A DNA stretch of 64,000 bases from Bacteroidota bacterium (GCA_026391835.1 JAPLDF010000070.1:1-64000); one strand, 5' to 3'; counted from the stretch's first letter, positions 37,142-46,311 are shown. Numbers and translations are program-made. The notes: a model not told the origin generated them from the letters alone.

Positions 37142-39388
37142 ATGAAAAATTCTAAAAACACACCCCAGAATCCTGAATCGGAAATCAATGCCGGACAGGA
37201 GGAGATTGCTGCCATTGTAACCACTGCAACGGATAACAACGAAATTGCGCTCCCAACTGACTCAGATCAGACCGAAGAAATCAATGAAACTACTGAAGAT
37301 TTCAGTGTTCCTTCTGAAACCGCCGAGGTTTTGGTCGAGGATCCTGCTGAAACTCCTGTCGCCGGCGAATCTCCTGAATTGCCTGCGGAAATCAGCGAAG
37401 AAACTGTCGCAGAGAGCGTGACAGAGCCGGCCAAAGAGAACTCGGAAGAAGTCATTGCCGAACTGCCTGAAGAACCTGTCATACCTGTGGCAGAGCCGGA
37501 AGCAGCACCTGTTGCTGAAACTCCCGTATTACCCGCCGAAGAGTTTTCACCCGGACTTCACGAGGAGCACTCTGACATCCTGCTGGAAGTGCTTCCCGAA
37601 GATCATCTTGATGACCATCTCGATGAGGTTACCGAATCAAATGTGGAGCATGTAATTCTCGATACCGACGTCAACTATGAAGGACTGTCACGTGCCGAAC
37701 TGGTTGAAATGCTTGAAAAATCGGTTGCCGAAGCCGACTTCAATGCAGTTAAAACACAAATAGCACTCATCAAGTTTGCCTTTCTGAAAAAGAAAAAGGA
37801 TGAGAACCTCCTGAAATACGAAGAGGTAAGCGAAGAAGGTGTTGCCAAGGAGGAACTTGCCCCCGAGCAGGATGAACTTGATATTAAATTCAACGAATTA
37901 ATTGCAATATACCGGGCCAACAAAGCCCGCCATTCAGAAGAGCAGGAGAAAATCAAACAGGATAACCTGAAAAAGAAATTCCAGATCCTTGATGGCTTAA
38001 GAGTTCTTATCAGTTCTGAAGAGACACTTAAGAAGACGTATGACGAATTCAAGGTCCTCCAGGAACGCTGGAAGGATATCGGGATGGTGCCACGGACAGA
38101 GATTAACAACCTGTGGCAGAATTACCATTTTCTCGTGGAGAAATTCTTCGAGAAGGTCAAACTGAACAAAGAATTGAAAGACCTTGACCTCAGGAAGAAC
38201 ATGGAAGCAAAAATCGCTTTGTGCGAAAAGACTGAAGAGTTGCTCCTGGAAACCTCGGTTATCAAATCATTCAAGAAATTACAGAAATATCACGAAGAGT
38301 GGAAAGACCTTGGACCTGTTCCTTCCGACAAAAAAGAAGAGATCTGGGAACGGTTTAAAAACGCCACCGATAAAATCAACGACCGGCGCCGCGAACATTA
38401 TTCCCTCATCGAAGAAGACCAGAACAAGAACCTGGAGACAAAAAACGCGCTTTGTGAGCAGTGTGAAATAGTTGCTGGATTGCCAAATGAATCAATCAAA
38501 GACTGGCAGGACAATACCAATAAAATCAACGACTTACTGAAAATCTGGAAAAATATTGGACCAGTTCCCCAGAAAGTCAATGTTGAAATCTGGACCCGGT
38601 TTAAAACAAGTCTCGACGCCTTCTTTGCAGTTAAAAAGGAGTATTTCGATAAGCTGAAAGAACAGCAGATGCACAACTACAACCTTAAAGTTGAGTTGTG
38701 TATGCAGGCAGAGTCGCTGAACACAAGCACCGACTGGAAAAATACCACCAATGAGCTGATTCGCCTGCAGGGTGAATGGAAAAAGATCGGCCCTGTGCCT
38801 AAAAAACATTCAGATAAGATATGGAAGCGTTTCCGTACAGCCTGTGATGAGTTTTTCAATGCAAAACAGTCCTACTTCTCTAATGTACAGGCCAGTGAAG
38901 GAGAGAACCTGAATAAAAAGCTGACCCTGATGGCACGTCTGAAGGAGCACCAGTTTGGTGATGACAAAAGTGCCAACCTTGAGGTACTGAAGAATTTTCA
39001 GCGCGAGTGGACAGAGATCGGCCATGTACCCATGAAAGAGAAGGATAAGCTTCATAACGAATTCCGTGCCCTGGTCAACGAACATCTTGATAAACTGAAA
39101 ATCAGCGAAGTGGAAATGAGTACCGTCAGCTTTCAGGCCAAGTTCGATCACCTGAAAAATGATCCGAATGCCCGCAGGGTGATTGGAAAAGAACGTGAAT
39201 TCCTTGCCACAAAGATCACAAAGATGAAGGAAGAGATTACCTTGTGGGAAAATAATATTGGGTTCTTTGCCAAGTCTAAAAGCGCGTTGATCGTAAAGGA
39301 GGAGTTTGAAAGTAAAATCAACAAGGCCAAGAGCGAATTGAAAGTACTCGAAGCCAAGATGAAAATACTTAAGCAACAAGGAGTCTGA
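37142..39388 (+). CDS. DUF349 multi-repeat coiled-coil protein
   Basis: 748 residues. Residues 1 to about 165 are acidic and rich in Glu, Pro, Ala and Val (many EEP/AEP motifs), probably disordered. From about 175 the protein is strongly helical. Five DUF349 repeats each show W-K-x-[ILM]-G-x-V-P followed by a helix: WKDIGMVP, WKDLGPVP, WKNIGPVP, WKKIGPVP and WTEIGHVP. The C-terminal 60 residues are a Lys/Glu-rich coiled coil. No signal peptide, so cytoplasmic. The family is common in Bacteroidota and I know no firm function for it. The stop codon is 2 bases before the inverted-repeat array at 39391. Confidence 0.9.
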   Translation: MKNSKNTPQNPESEINAGQEEIAAIVTTATDNNEIALPTDSDQTEEINETTEDFSVPSETAEVLVEDPAETPVAGESPELPAEISEETVAESVTEPAKENSEEVIAELPEEPVIPVAEPEAAPVAETPVLPAEEFSPGLHEEHSDILLEVLPEDHLDDHLDEVTESNVEHVILDTDVNYEGLSRAELVEMLEKSVAEADFNAVKTQIALIKFAFLKKKKDENLLKYEEVSEEGVAKEELAPEQDELDIKFNELIAIYRANKARHSEEQEKIKQDNLKKKFQILDGLRVLISSEETLKKTYDEFKVLQERWKDIGMVPRTEINNLWQNYHFLVEKFFEKVKLNKELKDLDLRKNMEAKIALCEKTEELLLETSVIKSFKKLQKYHEEWKDLGPVPSDKKEEIWERFKNATDKINDRRREHYSLIEEDQNKNLETKNALCEQCEIVAGLPNESIKDWQDNTNKINDLLKIWKNIGPVPQKVNVEIWTRFKTSLDAFFAVKKEYFDKLKEQQMHNYNLKVELCMQAESLNTSTDWKNTTNELIRLQGEWKKIGPVPKKHSDKIWKRFRTACDEFFNAKQSYFSNVQASEGENLNKKLTLMARLKEHQFGDDKSANLEVLKNFQREWTEIGHVPMKEKDKLHNEFRALVNEHLDKLKISEVEMSTVSFQAKFDHLKNDPNARRVIGKEREFLATKITKMKEEITLWENNIGFFAKSKSALIVKEEFESKINKAKSELKVLEAKMKILKQQGV

Positions 39389-39390
39389 AG

Positions 39391-39489
39391 GAATGACAAA
39401 TGACGAATGACAAGTGACGAATGATGTTCATAGCAACCATTGTTCGTCACTTGTCATTTGTCACTTGTCACTTGTCATTTGTCACTTTT
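39391..39489. repeat. Heptamer array arranged as a long inverted repeat between DUF349 gene and aroC
   Basis: Left arm 39391-39421 is made of TGACAAA/TGACGAA units. After about 21 bases the right arm starts at 39443 with GTCACTT/GTCATTT units and runs to about 39489. The arms pair over about 31 bases with few mismatches, several of them G-U wobbles in RNA. Units differ by C/T (or A/G) only. It could act as a terminator, attenuator or mRNA-stabilising hairpin ahead of aroC. Confidence 0.85.
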
Positions 39490-39503
39490 CAAACCTGCAG
39501 CCT

Positions 39504-40538
39504 ATGTCAGGGAATTCCTTTGGTAAGGCACTTGTTCTTACCACTTTTGGTGAATCACATGGAGTAGCTGTCGGGGGTGTTCTTGACGGGTTGCCTGCGA
39601 ATCTGGAAATCGATCTTGCCTTTATCCAGGCTGAACTTGACCGGCGGAGACCCGGAATGGATTTCTTCTCTTCGCCGCGTATTGAAGAGGATAAACTCCA
39701 GGTTCTTTCCGGCCTGTTCGAAGGAAAATCTACCGGCGCGCCAATAGCCTTCATCGTTAACAACCACAATCAAAAGCCGTCCGATTACGACCACCTTGCA
39801 GATGCATACCGTCCGTCGCATGCCGATTACTCCTGGCAACAGAAGTACGGTATCCGCGATCCCCGGGGCGGAGGGCGGGCGTCGGCGCGCGAAACCCTGG
39901 CCCGTGTGGCCGGCGGGGCGTTCGCCAAAATATTCCTTCAAACAAAGAATATCAGGATTACGGCCGGTATTTGCCAGATCGGGGAGTACCTGATCCCGGA
40001 ACCCGGCTCACAAATCTCAGATCCCCGAATCCTCGCCTTTCTCGAACAATTAAAAAGTGAAGGTGATACAACCGGCGGCGTGATATCCTGCACCATCAGC
40101 GGAGTCTCCCCGGGGCTGGGAGAACCGGTATTTGACAAGTTGCATGCCGACCTTGGCAAGGCAATGCTGAGCATCAATGCCGTAAAGGGATTTGAAATTG
40201 GTTCGGGCTTCCGGGGTGCCTCTATGAAAGGATCTGAACACAATGACTTGTTTGTCAACCGGGATGGGACTGTTAAAACATTGACCAATTACTCGGGCGG
40301 GATCCAGGGGGGCATTTCAAACGGAGAAGATATCTGTTTCCGCGTTGCCTTTAAGCCTGTCTCAACCCTGATGAAAGACCAGGTAACCATTAATTCTTTG
40401 GGCGAGTCGTCCGTGCTGCATGGAAAAGGACGCCACGATGTGTGTGTGGTGCCACGTGCCTTGCCTATTGTAGAGGCGATGGCGGCACTGGTTATTGCCG
40501 ACCATTTGATCAGAAACGGTGAACGGGTGAACCGGTAA
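39504..40538 (+). CDS. aroC: Chorismate synthase
   Basis: 344 residues from the ATG at 39504 (SGNSFGKALVLTTFGESHG). A longer frame reads through the upstream repeat array and is rejected as start. All three chorismate-synthase signatures are present: GESHG, the RDPRGGGRASARET region, and RHDVCVVPRALPI near the C-terminus. It converts EPSP to chorismate with reduced FMN, the last step of the shikimate pathway, in the cytoplasm. The last seven or eight codons (NGERVNR) and the stop codon are supplied by an 8-bp repeat array, so the C-terminal tail may be a product of repeat growth. Confidence 0.95.
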   Translation: MSGNSFGKALVLTTFGESHGVAVGGVLDGLPANLEIDLAFIQAELDRRRPGMDFFSSPRIEEDKLQVLSGLFEGKSTGAPIAFIVNNHNQKPSDYDHLADAYRPSHADYSWQQKYGIRDPRGGGRASARETLARVAGGAFAKIFLQTKNIRITAGICQIGEYLIPEPGSQISDPRILAFLEQLKSEGDTTGGVISCTISGVSPGLGEPVFDKLHADLGKAMLSINAVKGFEIGSGFRGASMKGSEHNDLFVNRDGTVKTLTNYSGGIQGGISNGEDICFRVAFKPVSTLMKDQVTINSLGESSVLHGKGRHDVCVVPRALPIVEAMAALVIADHLIRNGERVNR

Positions 40539-40576
40539 ACAGGTGAACAGGTAAACGGGTGAACGGGTAAACGGGT
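40513..40576. repeat. 8-bp tandem array overlapping the aroC stop codon
   Basis: Eight units of the type GAACGGGT/AAACAGGT/AAACGGGT. It begins inside aroC, provides the TAA at 40536-40538 and ends 30 bases before the convergent aguA gene. Unit differences are A/G apart from one C. TAA in an 8-base period puts stop codons into all frames. Confidence 0.85.
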
Positions 40577-40605
40577 GTAGTCATCCTGGTAGAGAACACA
40601 ATCTT

Positions 40606-41658
40606 TTAGCCTTGCGGTTCCTGCTGCGACAGGCAATGAAATGAACCAAGCCCCCAGATGATATCCACCGAGTCGATGCCAACGATGCTGCGGTCAGGAA
40701 AGCACTCCTCGAGGATCCGCATGGCCTGGTCGTCTTCCTTGCACTGGAAGTTCGGCACGATAACAGAATTGTTGGCGATGTAAAAATTCGCATAGGAAGC
40801 AGGCAGGCGCTGGCCGTCATAAACCACCGGTTTCGGCATGCAGATCTCTGCAATATCAAGTTGTTTGCCATTGAGAAGCCTGGAACTCTTCAACTGCCTG
40901 AGGTTCTCCTTCAGGATTTTATGGTTGACATCCGACTGCCGCGGTTCTACCATGGTAATCACTGCATCTTCCCTGAAAAAACGTGTAATATCATCGATGT
41001 GTCCGTTGGTATCATCACCGTCGATTCCTTCGTCAAGCCAGAGTACCTGTTCCACTCCATAAAAATTGTGCAGGTACTCTTCAATTTCATGCTGGAAAAG
41101 CTCGGGGTTGCGGTTCTCATGCAGCAGGCACTGGTTCGTGGTAAGCAAAGTCCCGTTGCCGTTGAAATCAACCGCGCCGCCTTCCATCACGATCCCGGGA
41201 TAAAATACGGGAATGTGGAGGTATTTCCCAATAAGTTCAGGAATCTTCTCATCAAGGTCGTGGTCATATTTATTACCCCAGGCATTGTATTTCCAACTCA
41301 CAATGACCTTAGGATCCTTTGCGAGAGGATTTACAAGAAATGCCGGGCCGTGGTCGCGGCACCAGGCATCATTGGTGGGATGAATAAGCAATGTTACCTT
41401 CGACATGTCGACACCAATCTTTATCAGGTCAATCGCCACACGGTCACGCAGGGCTTCGTCGCGGACATTGATACAAACCTGTTCTCCTTTGGAAAGTTCC
41501 AGGATGAAACGGTTGTAGAATGGGAAAATTCTTTCAAGCGTTCCCGGCCATGAATAGGAATCGTCGTGGGGATAACTTAACCATGTAGCACGATGCGCAG
41601 ACCATTCTGCAGGAAATCGGTAGCCCAGCTCTCTGGGTGTAGGAAGGGGTTCTGACAT
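40606..41658 (-). CDS. aguA: Agmatine deiminase
   Basis: 350 residues. Porphyromonas-type peptidyl-arginine deiminase/agmatine deiminase fold. Active-site motifs: NDAWCRDHGP, MEGGAVDFNG, GDDTNGHIDD and the nucleophile Cys342 in GSFHCLSQQEP at the C-terminus. It hydrolyses agmatine to N-carbamoylputrescine and ammonia in the cytoplasm. The next step is encoded directly upstream on the same strand by aguB (80-base gap holding short repeats), so the pair makes putrescine from agmatine. Confidence 0.93.
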   Translation of the reverse strand: MSEPLPTPRELGYRFPAEWSAHRATWLSYPHDDSYSWPGTLERIFPFYNRFILELSKGEQVCINVRDEALRDRVAIDLIKIGVDMSKVTLLIHPTNDAWCRDHGPAFLVNPLAKDPKVIVSWKYNAWGNKYDHDLDEKIPELIGKYLHIPVFYPGIVMEGGAVDFNGNGTLLTTNQCLLHENRNPELFQHEIEEYLHNFYGVEQVLWLDEGIDGDDTNGHIDDITRFFREDAVITMVEPRQSDVNHKILKENLRQLKSSRLLNGKQLDIAEICMPKPVVYDGQRLPASYANFYIANNSVIVPNFQCKEDDQAMRILEECFPDRSIVGIDSVDIIWGLGSFHCLSQQEPQG

Positions 41659-41668
41659 GGAATTTGTT

Positions 41669-41751
41669 GATTTTAGATTTACGATTTACGATTTACGATT
41701 TTTCCGGTAACCATCGTTTTCCATATATTTGTCATTTGTCAATTGTCATTT
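41669..41751. repeat. Two heptamer arrays between aguA and aguB
   Basis: 41669-41703 holds five units around GATTTAC; 41731-41751 holds three units GTCATTT/GTCAATT/GTCATTT. The second array overlaps the 3' end of aguB on the minus strand: its last codons (Asn-Asp-Asn) and the TGA stop at 41739-41741 lie within the repeat. Confidence 0.8.
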
Positions 41752-42626
41752 TTTTCATCAAGAAACCTGTTCACGATGGGTCCATAGCTGTCGATTCTCC
41801 GGTCTCTTAAAAATGGCCAGTGTATCCGGGTTTCACCTATTTTACCCAGGTCAAGGCTGTGAACGTGAATCTCTTCATGATTGTGCGAAGCCTGGTATAA
41901 AAGGTTGCCGAAAGGATCCGAGATGAACGAACCTCCCCAGAAATTCATTCGGCCTTCCATCCCGGTGCGGTTGACTGACACGACATATACACCATTGGCG
42001 ATGGAGTGGCTCCGCTGGATGGTCTGCCAGGCTTGGTATTGCTGCATGTTGAGGATTTCATCCTGGGAAATTTCCCAGCCGATGGCCGTCGGGTAAAAAA
42101 TAACCTGGGCACCCATCAGACTTGTAATCCTTGCTGCTTCGGGATACCACTGGTCCCAGCAGATCAGGGTGCCAATCCGTGCATATTTTGTGTTAAATAC
42201 CTTGTAGCCGGAATCTCCGGGTGTAAAATAGAATTTTTCGTAATACCCTGGATCATCCGGGATATGGTGCTTGCGATACTTTCCGAGGTAACTGCCATCA
42301 GCATCAATTACTGCGATGGTGTTGTGGAATATCCCTTCGGCCCTTTTTTCGAACAGCGAAGCAACCAGGACAACATCCAGTTCACGGGCAAGATCAGAGA
42401 ATAAGTTGGTTGTGGGGCCCGGGATAGCTTCGGCGAGACTGAAAAAGCCGTAATTTTCTTCCCAGCAGAAATATTCGGATGCAAACAGCTCCTGGAGGCA
42501 TATGATTTGTGCTCCCAGGGCGGCGGCTTCCCTGATTTTGGCAATGGATTTTTCTATGTTGGCCTGCTTCCCTCCACTGCAGGTCATTTGGATCATGCCG
42601 GTTTTAACGGAATTTGAATCCATCAT
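41739..42626 (-). CDS. aguB: N-carbamoylputrescine amidase
   Basis: 295 residues, nitrilase superfamily. Catalytic triad visible: Glu46 in CLQELF, Lys119 in GKYRKHHIP and Cys156 in LICWDQWYPE. The motifs HIPDDPGYYEKFYF and QAWQTIQRSHSIANG match N-carbamoylputrescine amidases. It cleaves N-carbamoylputrescine to putrescine, carbon dioxide and ammonia, completing the pathway begun by aguA downstream. The C-terminal Asn-Asp-Asn and stop are encoded by repeat units. Confidence 0.92.
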   Translation of the reverse strand: MMDSNSVKTGMIQMTCSGGKQANIEKSIAKIREAAALGAQIICLQELFASEYFCWEENYGFFSLAEAIPGPTTNLFSDLARELDVVLVASLFEKRAEGIFHNTIAVIDADGSYLGKYRKHHIPDDPGYYEKFYFTPGDSGYKVFNTKYARIGTLICWDQWYPEAARITSLMGAQVIFYPTAIGWEISQDEILNMQQYQAWQTIQRSHSIANGVYVVSVNRTGMEGRMNFWGGSFISDPFGNLLYQASHNHEEIHVHSLDLGKIGETRIHWPFLRDRRIDSYGPIVNRFLDEKNDN

Positions 42627-42649
42627 GAAGAAGATTTTAACAAATATGG

Positions 42650-43570
42650 TTATTGATTCAGAAAGAATTTCTTTGAAAATACTTTGTTGTGATGCAATAT
42701 CTCAAGGATGTAAACCCCCTGTGGCATTTGTTCGTAGCGGATAGCCTGCCGGTCTGTTTTAACCACCCCCGGGTGCAATGCGGAAACTTCCTGCCCCGTC
42801 ATATTGATGAGTTTGATGGTAGTCGTTTCCGGATCTTCAAAATCAAGGAAGACCATAAGCCGTTTGGTTTCACGGTCATTGTAAACATTTATCCCGGCTG
42901 AAGGATCTTTTTTGTCGGTGCCTACGGTATAATCCAGGTAAAGATCATCCACGTAAAGGATGGTGCCGATGGTCATCACCTCCTGGGCTGTTGACAAGGC
43001 GATGATATTCATGGTATCCGGCGGTGTGGTGCTGGTATAATCAATCCATGCCGAAAACGGAGTCCAGTCGGCAACCGTGTCTTTTGTTGAAAAACTGCCG
43101 AAACCGATGGTGTCCTGGATTCCCGCGATAGTCTTGGTCAGGAGGATCCCGATGGCACAACTGTCGCCGCCTTTCGGACTGTACTTGTAGTATCCCTTCA
43201 GGTGGGTTGGGATATCCACAACAGGCACGCCTCCCGACAGGACAAAGGAACCAGTACCGATATCGATCGTGAGTTTTCCACATGTCATAAACCCGGGAAT
43301 ATCCAGTGGCGGAATGGTAAGATGTTTTGTCTCAAGTTTTGCGGAAAAACTACCTGTGCCATGATGATCGGTACTTTTCGACACCACAGTAAAACCGAAA
43401 AACGGGATCGACATCAGTTCTTCATTTGGCGTATCCCAGCCAGTCGGATCTGAATAGTTGCCAAAACTTGTCCAGTTTTCAAAACCAGGATTCGGAATCA
43501 CCGTTTGCCCCTGTAATAAAATGGTCCCCATGACCAGGAAAAAACAAACTGCTGCTTTAATTTTCATCAT
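42650..43570 (-). CDS. T9SS cargo protein, PCMD-like with sorting domain
   Basis: 306 residues, starting with a double Met (43570 or 43567). Signal peptide 1-22 (ILLQGQ). Residues about 25-215 form a beta-rich domain with VIPNPGFENWTSFG and GWDTPNE, resembling the putative carbohydrate-metabolism (PCMD) or CBM-like domains of Bacteroidota. The C-terminal 80 residues are a T9SS type A sorting domain (INVYND, IKLINMTGQEV, MPQGVYILEI, FSKKFFLNQ). It is therefore exported by T9SS. Ligand unknown. It lies 23 bases upstream of aguB on the same strand. Confidence 0.82.
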   Translation of the reverse strand: MMKIKAAVCFFLVMGTILLQGQTVIPNPGFENWTSFGNYSDPTGWDTPNEELMSIPFFGFTVVSKSTDHHGTGSFSAKLETKHLTIPPLDIPGFMTCGKLTIDIGTGSFVLSGGVPVVDIPTHLKGYYKYSPKGGDSCAIGILLTKTIAGIQDTIGFGSFSTKDTVADWTPFSAWIDYTSTTPPDTMNIIALSTAQEVMTIGTILYVDDLYLDYTVGTDKKDPSAGINVYNDRETKRLMVFLDFEDPETTTIKLINMTGQEVSALHPGVVKTDRQAIRYEQMPQGVYILEILHHNKVFSKKFFLNQ

Positions 43571-43590
43571 ATTTTTTCATCATTACCCAA

Positions 43591-43625
43591 ATCATTTGTC
43601 ACTAGTCACTTGTCACTTGTCATTC
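43591..43625. repeat. Heptamer array in the divergent gap before the PorE-like gene
   Basis: Five units: ATCATTT, GTCACTA, GTCACTT, GTCACTT, GTCATTC. Same unit family as the arrays at 39443 and 49403. Lies between the start of the T9SS cargo gene and the -7 box of the PorE-like gene. Confidence 0.75.
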
Positions 43626-43672
43626 GCCACGTCCTCTTTCACAAAGAAATGTAAAATTATGACATTTCATCA

Positions 43673-43680
43673 TATCTTTG
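43673..43680 (+). promoter_or_regulatory. -7 box of the PorE-like gene
   Basis: TATCTTTG matches TAnnTTTG and lies 14 bases before the ATG at 43695. If used, it excludes the earlier in-frame ATG at 43659. Confidence 0.5.
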
Positions 43681-43694
43681 ACAAAATTATCCGC

Positions 43695-45728
43695 ATGAAG
43701 TGCTTCCTGCATGGCCTGAACCAACTACCGCTCCTGTTTTTCCTGCTTTTTATTCCGGGGCTGCTGTCATTTTCTGCGAACCATCATACTGCTGCCGGAT
43801 CGGGTATCGGAAGCGGCCTGGTAAAGAGTGATTCCTGTAAGATCAATCTTGATAAAAAGACCAGTAAAATATACCAGGAAGGTATCGATTATCTCCGTAA
43901 GGGAAGCTATAACCTGGCAGGTCTGCAAATGCGGAATGTGATCAAGGCGGAACCCGGATGCGTGGATGCATATTTTGTACTGGGCCTGGTCAACTATAAA
44001 AAGCAGGACAATAATTTCAGGGAAGCTGAAAAAAACTTCCTGAAGGTTGTCGAATTATGCCGCAATTATGATGTTTATGCATACTTCTATCTGGCTGAGA
44101 TTTATTACGGACAGGAAAATTTCGAACTTGCGGTGAAGAACCTGAACGAATTCATGAAGGATGTGGGCAAGATCAAGAAGGATGAAGATTACAACAGGGC
44201 AGCAGATTTACTTAAATATTCCAGATTTTATCTTGAGATGATCAACAAGCCGGTTCCATTTGAACCAAAAGTAGTGGAGGGGATCTCAACCCCGCTGAAT
44301 GAATACCTGCCTATTCTTTCGCCCGACAACCAGATGGCACTTTATACAAGGGAAATAAAGATTGACCCAAACAAAAACAGCCTGATCCAGGAAGCAAGGA
44401 TAAAGGAAAAGTTTCTTTACAGCATGCGGAAAGATGACGGCCAGTTTGATGCAGGGGAGGAGATGCCCGAACCTTTCAACATCAGCGACAACGAAGGCGG
44501 TGCCACATTGACCGCAGACAACAACACACTTTGTTATACTGTTTGCAAGTTTGACCCGGTAAAAAAGTATCTTAACTGCGATATTTACATTTCAGAAAAT
44601 GCAGGGGGCGAGTGGAGCCAGATCCGTAGTCTGAGCGATAAGATAAACCTGCCCGGCTCATGGGAGTCGCAACCTTCAATTTCGGCTGACGGGCGCACAC
44701 TCTATTTTGTCAGCGACCGGGCAGGGGGATTCGGGGGATATGACATTTACAAATCAGTGAAAAGTGATACCGGCGTGTGGGGAATGCCCATCAATCTTGG
44801 CCCAACCATCAATTCGAAAGGTAACGAGAAATCGCCTTTCATTCATCCGGATGGAAAAACGCTCTATTTCTCAACGGACGGGTTGATGGGATTGGGCGGA
44901 TATGATATTTTTTATGCAAAACTCAATGAAAACGGAAGTTGGTCGACTCCCAGGAATATAGGTTACCCGATAAACTCCCCCGAAGATGAAGTAGGCCTTT
45001 TTGTGAGCACGGATGGTACCCAGGGATTTTTCGCATCAAATAAATTCAAGGGGAAAGGAGGATGGGATCTCTATTCATTTGATCTTTACAATGAAGCCCG
45101 TCCCGAACGGGTTCTGTTCATCAAAGGCAATGTGAAGTCTGAATTCTCTGCCGAACCGCTGAAGGCGCATATTGAACTGAAAAACCTTGAGACAAAGAAA
45201 ATTTCAGAGATTCCGATGGACACCCTCACCGGTAATTATGTGGCTGTTGCGCCATTCAGCAGCGATTACATCATGACGGTCAAAAAGGCCGACCATGTAT
45301 ATGAATCCAAATATATCTCAAAGGTTGACAGTGTTTTTAAAACACCCGTCAAACTGGACATTGAGATGAAGCCCATCGAACTCAACAAATCCTATCGCAT
45401 CAACGATATCTACTTCCCTTTCAACTCATTCGACCTTACCCCGGAATCTAAAGTAGTCATCGATCAGTTGCTGGATTTTTTAAATGAAAACCATACCATA
45501 AGTATTCAGGTCCAGGGGCATACCGACAACATCGGGAATGATGCAAGCAATCTTAAGTTATCTGAAAACCGCGCCCGGTCGGTTTATACTTATTTGATTC
45601 AGCAGGGAACCGACGAAACCCGCCTGACGTACAAGGGATTTGGCAAGTCAATGCCCGTGGCCCCCAACGACACCGAGGAGGGAAGGGGCAAGAACCGGAG
45701 GACGGTTTTTGTGATCACAAGGAAGTAG
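43695..45728 (+). CDS. PorE-like OmpA-family protein (TPR, PD40 propeller, regulatory-like domain, OmpA)
   Basis: 677 residues from the ATG at 43695, which gives a clear signal peptide (LPLLFFLLFIPGLLSFSA). The longer frame upstream runs through the repeat array. Domains: TPR-like repeats at about 55-180 (YQEGIDYLRKGSYNLAGLQM), a PD40/WD40-like propeller at about 200-480 (QPSISADGRTLYFVSDRAGG, SPFIHPDGKTLYFSTDG), a carboxypeptidase-regulatory-like sandwich near 485-560 and an OmpA peptidoglycan-binding domain at about 570-677 (VQGHTDNIGNDASNLKLSENR). That order is that of PorE, a periplasmic T9SS component that ties the machinery to peptidoglycan. I see no lipobox Cys, unlike PorE of Porphyromonas. 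Two T9SS cargo genes in this window fit this role. Confidence 0.8.
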   Translation: MKCFLHGLNQLPLLFFLLFIPGLLSFSANHHTAAGSGIGSGLVKSDSCKINLDKKTSKIYQEGIDYLRKGSYNLAGLQMRNVIKAEPGCVDAYFVLGLVNYKKQDNNFREAEKNFLKVVELCRNYDVYAYFYLAEIYYGQENFELAVKNLNEFMKDVGKIKKDEDYNRAADLLKYSRFYLEMINKPVPFEPKVVEGISTPLNEYLPILSPDNQMALYTREIKIDPNKNSLIQEARIKEKFLYSMRKDDGQFDAGEEMPEPFNISDNEGGATLTADNNTLCYTVCKFDPVKKYLNCDIYISENAGGEWSQIRSLSDKINLPGSWESQPSISADGRTLYFVSDRAGGFGGYDIYKSVKSDTGVWGMPINLGPTINSKGNEKSPFIHPDGKTLYFSTDGLMGLGGYDIFYAKLNENGSWSTPRNIGYPINSPEDEVGLFVSTDGTQGFFASNKFKGKGGWDLYSFDLYNEARPERVLFIKGNVKSEFSAEPLKAHIELKNLETKKISEIPMDTLTGNYVAVAPFSSDYIMTVKKADHVYESKYISKVDSVFKTPVKLDIEMKPIELNKSYRINDIYFPFNSFDLTPESKVVIDQLLDFLNENHTISIQVQGHTDNIGNDASNLKLSENRARSVYTYLIQQGTDETRLTYKGFGKSMPVAPNDTEEGRGKNRRTVFVITRK

Positions 45729-45740
45729 AAACAACAACCC

Positions 45741-46202
45741 CTAGATCTCCTTCATCAGGTTTGCCATCTCAATTGCTGCCAGCGCTGCATCAAATCCTTT
45801 GTTGCCACCTTTTGTCCCGGCACGTTCTATAGCCTGTTCAATATTGTCGGTGGTGAGAACCCCGAAAATAACCGGGAACCCTGTTTCCAGGCCAACATGT
45901 GCAACTCCTTTGGAAACTTCTGACGCAACATAATCGAAATGAGGAGTTGCCCCGCGGATAACCGCACCCAAACAAATTACAGCATCATACTTTTTACTGG
46001 CAGCCATCTTTTTTGCAAGCAGCGGGATTTCGAACGCTCCCGGCGACCATATTACATCAATGTTTTCGTCATCCGCGCCGTGACGTCTTAAGCCGTCAAG
46101 ACTGCCTGACAACAATTTCCCGCTGATAAATTCATTAAAACGGGCAATCACAATCCCGAATTTTAATCCTTTGGCGTCAAGTTTGCCTTCTATTGTTTTC
46201 AT
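45741..46202 (-). CDS. ribH: 6,7-dimethyl-8-ribityllumazine synthase
   Basis: 153 residues. Motifs [42 protein letters not shown] and [15 protein letters not shown] are those of lumazine synthase, including the catalytic His in PHFDY. It condenses the ribitylaminouracil and 3,4-dihydroxybutanone phosphate. Last gene of the rib operon, separated from ribBA by 109 bases that hold an 8-bp repeat array. Confidence 0.95.
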   Translation of the reverse strand: MKTIEGKLDAKGLKFGIVIARFNEFISGKLLSGSLDGLRRHGADDENIDVIWSPGAFEIPLLAKKMAASKKYDAVICLGAVIRGATPHFDYVASEVSKGVAHVGLETGFPVIFGVLTTDNIEQAIERAGTKGGNKGFDAALAAIEMANLMKEI

Positions 46203-46228
46203 ATAGGTTGGTTGTTATTTGGTAATAG

Positions 46229-46308
46229 AGTCACAAAGTCAAAGAGTTACAAAGTCACAAAGTCACAAAGTCACAGAGTCACAAAGTCACAAAGTCACAA
46301 AGTGATAA
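46229..46308. repeat. 8-bp tandem array between ribBA and ribH
   Basis: Ten units, consensus AGTCACAA. Five are exact among the first nine, most variants are A/G or C/T changes, and the last unit is AGTGATAA. It begins 3 bases after the ribBA stop (minus strand) and ends 26 bases before the ribH start, inside the operon. Confidence 0.88.
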
Positions 46309-46311
46309 ACA

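Noticed and set aside
39414-39503. 30-residue N-terminal extension of chorismate synthase
   Set aside because: The extension is translated heptamer repeat; the family N-terminus begins at the ATG at 39504.
43458-43694. 79-residue N-terminal extension of the PorE-like protein
   Set aside because: It runs antisense into the neighbouring gene and through the repeat array; the -7 box at 43673 and the signal peptide fit the ATG at 43695.
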